From Lysobacteraceae bacterium (GTDB lineage: Bacteria > Pseudomonadota > Gammaproteobacteria > Xanthomonadales > Xanthomonadaceae), in contig DMHI01000273.1 in the NCBI GenBank assembly GCA_003449515.1, forward strand, positions 1,381-6,625: DNA of 5,245 nucleotides, in the 5' to 3' direction. Below, one piece after another: positions 1 through 5,245 of this stretch. The translations under genes and the position numbers were made by a program. Position 1 is the stretch's first letter, and each line of letters opens with the position of its first letter. Below the pieces are notes generated by a model, which saw nothing but the letters and a program-made list of their open reading frames with translations, made no database searches and was not told where the DNA came from.

Positions 1-1407
1 GCCAGCGGCGATCTGGCACCGCTGTCGCACCTCGCCATCGTGCTGCTGGGGCAGGGCGAGGCCTTCTTCCGCGGCGAGCGCCTGCCGGGGGCCGAGGCGC
101 TGAGCCGCGCGGGCCTCACGCCGATCCGGCTTTCGTACAAGGAAGGTCTGGCGCTCAACAACGGCACCGCGCAGATGCTCGCCACCGCCGTGCTCTGCGC
201 CGAGCGTCTGGAGAAGCTTGTCGATCTTGCCGACCGCTGCGCGGCGATGACCATCGACGCCTTCGCCGGGCGTCGCCGCGCCTTCGACGCGCACGTCCAC
301 GCGCTGCGTCCGCATCCGGGGCAGGTGGCGAGTGCGGCCAACCTGCGTGCGCTGCTCGCCGGGTCCACGCTCTCCGACATCGCCTACCACCTCGTGCCGA
401 AGGCCAAGCCGTGGCTGCCAACGAGCTGGCCGAACGCCGATCTTGCCGCCTTCAGCTTCGATATCGGCTGGGACTGGGTGCCGGCCGACCAGCGCCACGG
501 CCGCGAGCGCTTCTACCAGCGATTCAAGCCGTTCCGTGGCGGCAAGAAGCACCAGCCGCAGGACAGCTACAGCCTGCGCTGCGCGCCGCAGGTGCACGGC
601 GCGGTGCGCGATGCGCTGGCGCAGCTGCAGCGCGTCATCGATGTGGAATTGAATGCCGTCACTGACAATCCGCTGATCTTCCCGGATCTCGACGGTGCGA
701 CGCACATCGAGGACCAGGTCGTCTCGGCCGGGCACTTCCACGGCATGCCGATCGCGCTGGCGATGAGCTATGTCAAGGCGGCCATCCCGGTGCTGGCATC
801 GATCTCCGAGCGGCGCTTGAACAAGCTGGTCGATCCGGCCACCAACGACGGCCTGCCGGCCTTCCTGATCGGCAACGAGGACGGCACCGAATCCGGCCTG
901 ATGATCGCGCAGTACACGGCTGCCGCCATCGTCAACGACCTCGCCACACGCGCGCATCCGGCCACCGTGTATTCGGTGCCGACCAGCGCCAATGCCGAGG
1001 ACCACGTGTCGATGGGCGCGAACGAAGGCCGCCACGTGCTGGACATGAGCGACGACCTCGCCAAGGTGCTGGCGCTGGAGCTGATGACTGCGGCGCAGGC
1101 GCTGGATTTCCGCCGCGACATGATCGAAGCCGCGCGACAGCTCGCGCGCGCGGCCGATCTCGCGACGTTCGTGGCGAAGGTGGGCAACGCACCGCCCGAT
1201 CCGCATCCGCAGCGTGCGCAGTTCCTCGCTGAAGTCGATGCGCTGCGTGCCGAACTCGCTTCGTCACCGGGCTTCGCACCGGGTCACGCCGTGGGCGAGC
1301 TGCATGCGGCCTTCCGTGCGCGCGTGGCCTTCCTCGGCAAGGACCGCGCGCTCGATCGCGACGTCGCCGAGGCGGTGCGCTTCGTCGAGGACTGGATCAC
1401 GCGCTGA
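1..1407 (+). CDS. MIO-type histidine/aromatic amino acid ammonia-lyase (HAL/PAL/TAL family), 5'-truncated
   Basis: Family enzymes remove ammonia from histidine (giving urocanate) or from phenylalanine/tyrosine (giving cinnamate/coumarate) in the cytoplasm, using an MIO group made from an internal Ala-Ser-Gly. The first three codons of the window are that triad, in the context ASGDLAPLSH, so the N-terminus is missing; the GTG at 40 lies inside the domain and is not the start. Counting from the triad, visible active-site elements are KEGLALNNGT (47-56, catalytic Asn54), QDSYSLRC (187-194, with Gln187, Tyr190, Arg193), NAVTDNPL, GHFHG (Phe246), LMIAQ and NAEDHVSM (331-338). Glu333 matches the Glu of histidine lyases (Glu414 in Pseudomonas putida HutH), where plant phenylalanine lyases have Gln; this leans towards histidine, but the other selectivity residue lies upstream. 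The 468 residues after the triad exceed the roughly 365 of HutH because of extra segments at about 128-183 and 378-440. Family is certain; substrate is not. Confidence 0.93.
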   Translation, partial: ASGDLAPLSHLAIVLLGQGEAFFRGERLPGAEALSRAGLTPIRLSYKEGLALNNGTAQMLATAVLCAERLEKLVDLADRCAAMTIDAFAGRRRAFDAHVHALRPHPGQVASAANLRALLAGSTLSDIAYHLVPKAKPWLPTSWPNADLAAFSFDIGWDWVPADQRHGRERFYQRFKPFRGGKKHQPQDSYSLRCAPQVHGAVRDALAQLQRVIDVELNAVTDNPLIFPDLDGATHIEDQVVSAGHFHGMPIALAMSYVKAAIPVLASISERRLNKLVDPATNDGLPAFLIGNEDGTESGLMIAQYTAAAIVNDLATRAHPATVYSVPTSANAEDHVSMGANEGRHVLDMSDDLAKVLALELMTAAQALDFRRDMIEAARQLARAADLATFVAKVGNAPPDPHPQRAQFLAEVDALRAELASSPGFAPGHAVGELHAAFRARVAFLGKDRALDRDVAEAVRFVEDWITR

Positions 1408-1426
1408 GGGCGAGCGCTGCCGGAAC

Positions 1427-1451
1427 GCGCCGGACGCGCGCCACCCGGCGC
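1427..1451. terminator. GC-rich inverted repeat between convergent genes, possible terminator
   Basis: A perfect 7-base inverted repeat (GCGCCGG at 1427-1433, CCGGCGC at 1445-1451, 11-base loop) sits in the 67-base gap between the stop of the ammonia-lyase and the stop of the sugar dehydrogenase. The left arm can alternatively pair over 6 bases with CCGGCG at 1452-1457. No T-run follows on either strand, so it does not meet the usual criteria for an intrinsic terminator, and such repeats arise easily in GC-rich DNA. The position between two convergent ends is the main argument for it. Confidence 0.22.
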
Positions 1452-1474
1452 CCGGCGATCAGGGTCCGGCGGGC

Positions 1475-2617
1475 TTATTGCGCCAGCAGTTCGACCTTCG
1501 CCACCTGGCCGTTGCGGGCATCGGTGAGCACGTACAGCGCGCCGTCCGGGCCCTGGCGCACGTCGCGGATGCGCTGGTTCCAGCCGTCGAGCAGCACCTC
1601 GGTGTCGACCACGCGCTCGCCGTCGAGCACCACGCGTTCGAGGTGGTTCAGCGCCAGCGCGCCGACGAAGGCATTGCCCTTCCACGCCGGGAAGCGATCG
1701 GCGGTGTAGAAGGCGAGCCCCGAGACGCCGAGCGAGGGCGTCCACTGGTGCAGCGGCTGCTCCATGCCATCCTTTTCCGTGAGGCCGTCGCCGATCGTCG
1801 TGCCGTTGTAGTTGATGCCGAAGGTGATGACCGGCCAGCCGTAGTTGCGCCCGGCGCGTGCCACGTTGATCTCGTCGCCGCCGCGCGGGCCGTGCTCGTG
1901 CGTCCAGACGAGGCCGGTGGTGGGATGCAGGGCCATGCCCTGGATGTTGCGGTGGCCGTAGCTGAAGACGCCCGGGTGCGTTCCCGCGCGTGCGGCCAGC
2001 GGCAGGCCGGCAGCCGGCGTGCCGTCGTCGTTGAGCTTGAACAGCTTGCCCTGGCCGAGGCTGAGGTCCTGCGCGGTGTCCTGCATGCCGCGATCGCCGC
2101 TGCTGACGAACAGCTTGCCGTCGCGGTCGAACACGAGGCGCGATCCGTAGTGGAAGCCGGTATCGACCTTGGGCGACTGCCGGAAGATCACCCGCACGTC
2201 CTGCAGCGCCTCACCGACGAGCCGGCCGCGTGCCACCGAGGTGCCGGCACCGCCGCTGCCGGGCTCGGAATAGCTGAGGTAGACGAGCTGGTTGTCGGCG
2301 AACTCCGGGTGCAAGGCCACGTCGAGCAGCCCGCCCTGGCCGCGGGCCTGCACGCGCGGCACGCCGGCCACCGCGCGCGAGATCGTGCCGTCGGGAGCGA
2401 CGATGCGCAGACGGCCGGGACGCTCGGTGACCAGCATCCGGCCATCGGGGAGGAAGGCCATCCCCCACGGATGCTCGAGTCCCTCCGCGATCGTGGTCAC
2501 CCGAACCGGGCCATTCTCGCTGGGGAATTCGCGGCTCGCGGCGGCGAGCGGGCCGGAAAGCGCGATGACGAGGGCGGCACAGCCGATCAGTGACGGATAA
2601 CAGCGGGGGAGGGGCAT
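1475..2617 (-). CDS. Secreted PQQ-dependent sugar dehydrogenase (soluble aldose dehydrogenase / YliI family)
   Basis: This is a six-bladed beta-propeller dehydrogenase of the GSDH family, which oxidises aldose sugars with pyrroloquinoline quinone and calcium in the periplasm. I place the start at the ATG 2615-2617, giving 380 residues, close to the roughly 370 of Escherichia coli Asd/YliI. That start directly precedes a signal peptide: a short basic n-region, a hydrophobic stretch at about 9-24, and probable cleavage after AAA at 26-28. Motifs in order are HPWGMAFLPDGRMLVTERPG (49-68), RGQGGLLDVALHPEF (92-106), FHYGSRLVF (155-163) with the likely catalytic His156, SSGDRG (172-177), GHRNIQG (221-227), GPRGGDEIN (243-251), RNYGWP (257-262) and NQRIRDV (347-353). 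Gln94, His156, Arg223, Asn224, Arg349 and Arg351 align with PQQ-site residues of Acinetobacter soluble glucose dehydrogenase. The ribosome site is poor, a bare GGA 8 bases before ATG. The sugar substrate is unknown. Confidence 0.93.
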   Translation of the reverse strand: MPLPRCYPSLIGCAALVIALSGPLAAASREFPSENGPVRVTTIAEGLEHPWGMAFLPDGRMLVTERPGRLRIVAPDGTISRAVAGVPRVQARGQGGLLDVALHPEFADNQLVYLSYSEPGSGGAGTSVARGRLVGEALQDVRVIFRQSPKVDTGFHYGSRLVFDRDGKLFVSSGDRGMQDTAQDLSLGQGKLFKLNDDGTPAAGLPLAARAGTHPGVFSYGHRNIQGMALHPTTGLVWTHEHGPRGGDEINVARAGRNYGWPVITFGINYNGTTIGDGLTEKDGMEQPLHQWTPSLGVSGLAFYTADRFPAWKGNAFVGALALNHLERVVLDGERVVDTEVLLDGWNQRIRDVRQGPDGALYVLTDARNGQVAKVELLAQ

Positions 2618-2707
2618 GGTGGTTGTCCGAAGGTGGGAGGTCGAGTTTCGGCAGCCGCCGATCAAGCCGGCGTCACGGTTCATTCGTGGTGGCGGTGGTT
2701 GCGACAG

Positions 2708-3961
2708 TCACACGCCCAGCGCGTGCATCGCCGCCGCGCGCCCGGCGTGCAAGCCGCTGGCGAAGCAGGCGGTGAGCAGGTAGCCGCCGGTTGGCGCATC
2801 CCAGTCGAGCATTTCGCCGCAGGCGAACCAGCCGGGCAGGGCGCGCAGCATGAGCCGCCGATCGACGCCGGCCAGCGCGATGCCCCCGGCGCTGCTGATC
2901 GCCTCGGCCAACGGCCGTGAGGCCCGCAGCCTGATCGGCAGGGCCTTGATCGCATCGGCCAGCGCCACCGGATCGCCGAGCGTGCCTGCGGAAAGCACCT
3001 CGCGGAGCAGGGCCGCCTTCGCGCCGTCGAGCTTGAGCCGACGACGCAGCACCTCGCTCAGACTGCGGCCATCACGCCCGGCAAGCAGGGCGCTGCGCAC
3101 GCGCTCGTCCGGCACGCCCGGCAGCAGGTCGAGCTGCAGCAGGGCCGTGCCATCACGGGCGATCGACGTGCGCAGGTCGGCACCGATGGCGTAGAGCAGG
3201 CTGCCCTCGAGCCCCGTTGCGGTGAGCACGCATTCGCCCTGCTGACGGCGCATGCGCCCTGCCGCGTCCGACCATTGCACGGCGATGGGCTTCAGCGCCG
3301 CACCCGCGAACTTCGCCACGAGGTGTTCGCTCCAGCCCACATCGAAGCCGCAATTCGAAGCCTCCAACGGCACCGTGGGTACGCCCCGCGCCGACAGCCA
3401 CGGCATCCAGGCAGCGTCCGAGCCGAGCTGGGGCCAACTGCCGCCGCCCAGGGCCAGCACCACCGCGCCGGCCTCGATGGCGCGGGTGCCTGCAGGGCCC
3501 TCGACGAGCGCGTGGCCGGCCGGGTCGAAGCCCAGCCAGCGTTCACGCATGTGCAGGCGCACACCCTCCTGCTTCAGCCGGGCGACCCAGGCGCGCAGGA
3601 GCGGTGCCGATTTCATATCGACGGGGAACACCCGTCCCGAGCTGCCGACGAAGGTCTCGACGCCGAGGCCGCGCGCCCACTCGCGCAGCGCCATGGCGTC
3701 GAAGCCGTCGAGCCAGTGCGCGACCTCACTCGCGCCGCGCGTGTAACGCTGCTCGAAGCGCGGTCGCGGGTCGCTGTGCGTGAGGTTCATGCCGCCGCGT
3801 CCAGCGATCAGGAATTTGCGGCCCACGGTGGGTTTGGCCTCGAGCAGATCGACCTCGACGCCAGCGCGGCGCGCGGCTTCCGCCGCCATCAGGCCCGCCG
3901 GCCCGCCGCCAATGACGAGAACGCCGGGGAAGCGCTGCAATGGACGCCCGGCGTCAGGCAC
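2708..3961 (-). CDS. FAD-dependent oxidoreductase, PP_4765-type flavoprotein (HI0933/YhiN-like)
   Basis: This 417-residue cytoplasmic flavoprotein belongs to the HI0933/YhiN-like superfamily; no reaction is established for this branch. An N-terminal Rossmann motif, VLVIGGGPAGLMAAEAARRAG (about 14-34), ends in acidic Glu41, which would bind the ribose of FAD. GRKFLIAGRGGMNLTHSDP (47-65) is the form I associate with the PP_4765 family (TIGR03862) rather than the GGGRCN form of YhiN. Further blocks are SGRVFPVDMKSAPLLRAW (108-125), VVLALGGGSWPQLGSDA (167-183) and a C-terminal FAD-closing block, WFACGEMLDWDAPTGGY (378-394), followed by LLTACFASGLHAGRAA. The start is GTG, chosen because an in-frame TGA lies seven codons upstream and AAGGG sits 5 bases before it; a TTG at 3938-3940 is the only other start near the Rossmann motif. 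It lies 50 bases after the isomerase gene and 90 before the sugar dehydrogenase, with no functional link visible. Confidence 0.92.
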   Translation of the reverse strand: MPDAGRPLQRFPGVLVIGGGPAGLMAAEAARRAGVEVDLLEAKPTVGRKFLIAGRGGMNLTHSDPRPRFEQRYTRGASEVAHWLDGFDAMALREWARGLGVETFVGSSGRVFPVDMKSAPLLRAWVARLKQEGVRLHMRERWLGFDPAGHALVEGPAGTRAIEAGAVVLALGGGSWPQLGSDAAWMPWLSARGVPTVPLEASNCGFDVGWSEHLVAKFAGAALKPIAVQWSDAAGRMRRQQGECVLTATGLEGSLLYAIGADLRTSIARDGTALLQLDLLPGVPDERVRSALLAGRDGRSLSEVLRRRLKLDGAKAALLREVLSAGTLGDPVALADAIKALPIRLRASRPLAEAISSAGGIALAGVDRRLMLRALPGWFACGEMLDWDAPTGGYLLTACFASGLHAGRAAAMHALGV

Positions 3962-3966
3962 AGGCG

Positions 3967-3971
3967 CCCTT
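3967..3971 (-). promoter_or_regulatory. Shine-Dalgarno-like AAGGG that decides the flavoprotein GTG start
   Basis: Read on the minus strand, AAGGG is followed by a 5-base spacer and then the GTG at 3959-3961. It supports the GTG start over the TTG seven codons further in. It is the clearest ribosome site in the window; the two ATG-started genes nearby have only weak or no purine-rich sequence. Confidence 0.5.
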
Positions 3972-4011
3972 GCCGATCACGCTGCACATTCGCCGTGTCC
4001 CGTCGCGGCGG

Positions 4012-4473
4012 TCAGGGCCCCGGCTCGATGCCGAGCAGTTCCACCTCGAACAGCAGCGGCTGGTCGGGCGGGATCACGCCACCGGCACCGCGATTTCCGT
4101 AAGCCAGATGCGCCGGAATGGCGAGCTCGCGCACTTCACCGATGCGCATGCCGAGCACGCCTTCATCCCATCCGCGGATCACCCGCCCCGAGCCGAGCGG
4201 AAACACGAAGGGCTCGCCGCGCGGTCGCGAGCTGTCGAACTCGGCACCCTTCCGCCCGGGTTGGCGCTCGTCGTAGAGCCAGCCGGTGTAGTGCACCCGC
4301 ACCGTCTGGCCGACGGCGGCGATCCCGCCGGTGCCCGGTGTGAGCGTGCGGATCTCGAGATCGGCCGGCGCACCGGCTGCGGGATCGGCGGGCGCGATGT
4401 CCGGTGCGCAGCCCGCGAGTCCGAGGGCGAGCAGGGTGGCCGCAAGCGGGGCGATGAAGGGACGGAACGGCAT
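4012..4473 (-). CDS. FKBP-type peptidyl-prolyl cis-trans isomerase, lipoprotein
   Basis: This protein would catalyse cis-trans isomerisation of Xaa-Pro bonds and assist folding in the cell envelope. From the ATG at 4471-4473 it has 153 residues: a lipoprotein signal with lipobox LAGC (19-22, acylated Cys22), a short Ala/Pro/Asp linker to about 38, then one FKBP domain to the end. Ala, not Asp, follows the Cys, which by the usual Lol rule favours the outer membrane. Core FKBP12 residues are all recognisable: Tyr62 in VHYTGWLYD, Phe79-Asp80 in EFDSS, Phe91, Val98-Ile99 and Trp102 in GSGRVIRGWDEG, Tyr125 in LAYGNRG, and Phe142 in LFEVELL. The loop residue matching FKBP12 His87 is Ala130, as is common in bacterial members. 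There is no dimerisation domain of the FkpA/Mip kind, so it is a minimal single-domain form. A TTG at 4501-4503 would add ten residues and is less likely. No clear Shine-Dalgarno precedes the ATG. Confidence 0.94.
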   Translation of the reverse strand: MPFRPFIAPLAATLLALGLAGCAPDIAPADPAAGAPADLEIRTLTPGTGGIAAVGQTVRVHYTGWLYDERQPGRKGAEFDSSRPRGEPFVFPLGSGRVIRGWDEGVLGMRIGEVRELAIPAHLAYGNRGAGGVIPPDQPLLFEVELLGIEPGP

Positions 4474-4524
4474 GGTGGCGGCGATCCAGACGGTGGGGCG
4501 CAAAGGCGGTGAGGCGCGAAGGAT

Positions 4525-4557
4525 GCCCGAGTGCGGGCGCTGACCGCTTGCCGCACT
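4525..4557 (-). terminator. Overlapping inverted repeats after the helicase gene, possible weak terminator
   Basis: Within the 95-base gap downstream of the helicase stop are two alternative hairpins sharing one arm. One pairs AGTGCGG (4530-4536) with CCGCACT (4551-4557), 7 bases with a 14-base loop. The other pairs GCCCG (4525-4529) with CGGGC (4534-4538), 5 bases with a 4-base loop. On the minus transcript the small hairpin is followed by ATCCTT, too few T residues for a strong intrinsic terminator. Separation of helicase and isomerase transcripts here is an inference. Confidence 0.25.
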
Positions 4558-4568
4558 GCAGGCAGGGG

Positions 4569-5245
4569 TCAGTCGGGGCGCTTGCCCTTGAAGCCGGGCT
4601 TGAAGGTCTTGCCCTTGTAGCCACCAGCACGCTCGCCGCCCGGCTTGAAGCCCGGCTTCTTGGCGAAGCGCGGGGCGTCGCCGCCGACCTCACCGCTGTC
4701 GTCCTTGCTCGGGTCGTAGGCCTTGAGCATCAGCGCCTGCCCGGCCACGCGCACCTTCTTCAGGTGGGCCATGATCTCCTTGGGCATGCCCTCCGGCAGA
4801 TCGACCAGCGTGTCGTGGGTGCGGATGTTGATGCGGCCGATGTGCGCGGCTTCGAGGCCGGCCTCGTTGGCGATCGCGCCGACGATGTTGCCGGGCTTCA
4901 CCTGATGCGCGTGGCCCACGGCGATCCAGTAGGTGGCGAAGCCGGGATCCGGCGCGCGCGGCGCATCGAACTTCGGCTTGTGCGGACGCGGCGGGCCGTC
5001 GTCGCGGGCGATGCGCGGCTCGGGGCGCCAGCTCATCGGCTCGCCGCGCGGCTGCCGCGGCAGCTTGTCGAACTCGGCGAGGTCGCGGCGCTGCGGGCGT
5101 TCGCCGCGCTCGGTGATCTCGCGCTCCGGGCGCGCTTCACGGCTTGGCGGCTCCATCAGCAGCGGCGTGTCGCCCTGCGCGAGGCGCGCCAGCGCCGCGG
5201 CGATCTCGATCGCCGGCACGTTGTGCTCGGTCTCGTAGCGCTCGA
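4569..5245 (-). CDS. deaD: DEAD-box ATP-dependent RNA helicase (DeaD/CsdA type), C-terminal part
   Basis: Only the last 225 or so residues are present; the reading frame runs open to the window edge, so the two RecA-like helicase domains lie outside. The GTG at 5217-5219 is internal. The first visible block, VPAIEIAAALARLAQGDTPLLM, is the helical segment after the second helicase domain in CsdA-like proteins. A charged Arg/Pro-rich linker of about 70 residues follows, then an RRM-like DbpA-type RNA-binding domain (about 95-167 counted from codon 5219) with VKPGNIVGAIANEAG, IGRINIRTHDTLVDLPEGMPKEI and KKVRVAGQAL. The final 45 residues are a basic Gly/Lys/Phe tail with repeated FKPG units, likely a flexible RNA-binding extension. 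Family members unwind RNA duplexes in ribosome assembly and mRNA turnover, notably in the cold. Assignment to DeaD/CsdA rather than DbpA rests on the linker and the tail; the symbol is by resemblance. Confidence 0.9.
   Translation of the reverse strand, partial: ERYETEHNVPAIEIAAALARLAQGDTPLLMEPPSREARPEREITERGERPQRRDLAEFDKLPRQPRGEPMSWRPEPRIARDDGPPRPHKPKFDAPRAPDPGFATYWIAVGHAHQVKPGNIVGAIANEAGLEAAHIGRINIRTHDTLVDLPEGMPKEIMAHLKKVRVAGQALMLKAYDPSKDDSGEVGGDAPRFAKKPGFKPGGERAGGYKGKTFKPGFKGKRPD

Noticed and set aside
768..1187. A 139-codon minus-strand reading frame inside the ammonia-lyase
   Set aside because: The plus-strand frame carries conserved lyase motifs over the same bases; the antisense product is Ser/Ala/Arg-rich with no family resemblance.
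2579..2590. A lipobox-like LIGC at residues 10-13 of the sugar dehydrogenase
   Set aside because: The main hydrophobic stretch follows the Cys rather than preceding it, so it fits an ordinary signal peptide cleaved after AAA better than a lipoprotein signal.
1214..2593. A 459-codon plus-strand reading frame opposite the sugar dehydrogenase
   Set aside because: It is antisense to a gene with clear family motifs throughout, begins inside the lyase, has a low-complexity Ala/Arg/Val composition with no recognisable domain, and is expected in GC-rich DNA where stops are rare.
2618..2683. An upstream ATG (2681-2683) adding 22 residues to the sugar dehydrogenase
   Set aside because: The added residues would put a polar extension in front of a normal signal peptide, and there is no ribosome site upstream of it.
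2618..2707. Promoter search in the gap between flavoprotein and sugar dehydrogenase
   Set aside because: A TTGATC-like -35 can be picked out on the minus strand, but no matching -10 lies at a proper distance; nothing supportable.
2590..2775. A 61-codon plus-strand frame spanning the gap before the sugar dehydrogenase
   Set aside because: It overlaps the ends of two minus-strand genes, has no ribosome site, and encodes an Arg/Ser-rich product typical of spurious frames.
3275..4102. A 275-codon plus-strand reading frame opposite the flavoprotein and the isomerase end
   Set aside because: It is a shadow of two well-supported minus-strand genes, crosses their junction, and has no recognisable motif.
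5217..5219. The GTG at 5217-5219 as start of a short stand-alone RNA-binding protein
   Set aside because: The frame stays open upstream to the window edge, reading ERYETEHN before VPAIEIAAALARLAQGD, which matches the inside of a DEAD-box helicase.

Overview
The window is a stretch of very GC-rich bacterial DNA (roughly two thirds G+C or more by eye) with tightly packed genes, strong third-position G/C and long spurious antisense reading frames. The gene set (DeaD/CsdA-type RNA helicase, lipoprotein FKBP-type prolyl isomerase, PP_4765-type flavoprotein, secreted PQQ sugar dehydrogenase, MIO-type ammonia-lyase) fits a GC-rich Gram-negative proteobacterium. A gammaproteobacterium of the Lysobacterales (Xanthomonadales) is my best guess from protein flavour, but it is only a guess.

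Layout. Positions 1-1407 (+) hold the C-terminal part of a histidine/aromatic amino acid ammonia-lyase; the window opens exactly on the Ala-Ser-Gly triad that forms the MIO cofactor, so about 140 N-terminal residues lie upstream. It converges, across a 67-base gap with a small GC-rich inverted repeat, on four minus-strand features. In their own order of transcription these are: the C-terminal part of a DEAD-box RNA helicase (5245-4569, 5' end outside), a lipoprotein FKBP-type peptidyl-prolyl isomerase (4473-4012), a FAD-dependent oxidoreductase of the PP_4765 family (3961-2708), and a secreted PQQ-dependent sugar dehydrogenase (2617-1475). The minus-strand gaps are 95, 50 and 90 bases. Readthrough between some of these genes is possible, but they are functionally unrelated and I see no convincing promoter.

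How they fit together. I see no shared pathway. The helicase acts in RNA metabolism and ribosome assembly, the isomerase in envelope protein folding, the dehydrogenase in periplasmic sugar oxidation, and the flavoprotein has no known reaction. The lyase would release ammonia from histidine or an aromatic amino acid. There are no RNA genes, mobile elements, CRISPR arrays or phage genes, and no gap longer than about 100 bases. This looks like ordinary chromosomal core and near-core sequence. The most unusual item is the lyase, which carries two extra segments of about 50 residues each compared with the classical HutH enzyme; the first is tryptophan-rich and leads directly into the active-site motif.
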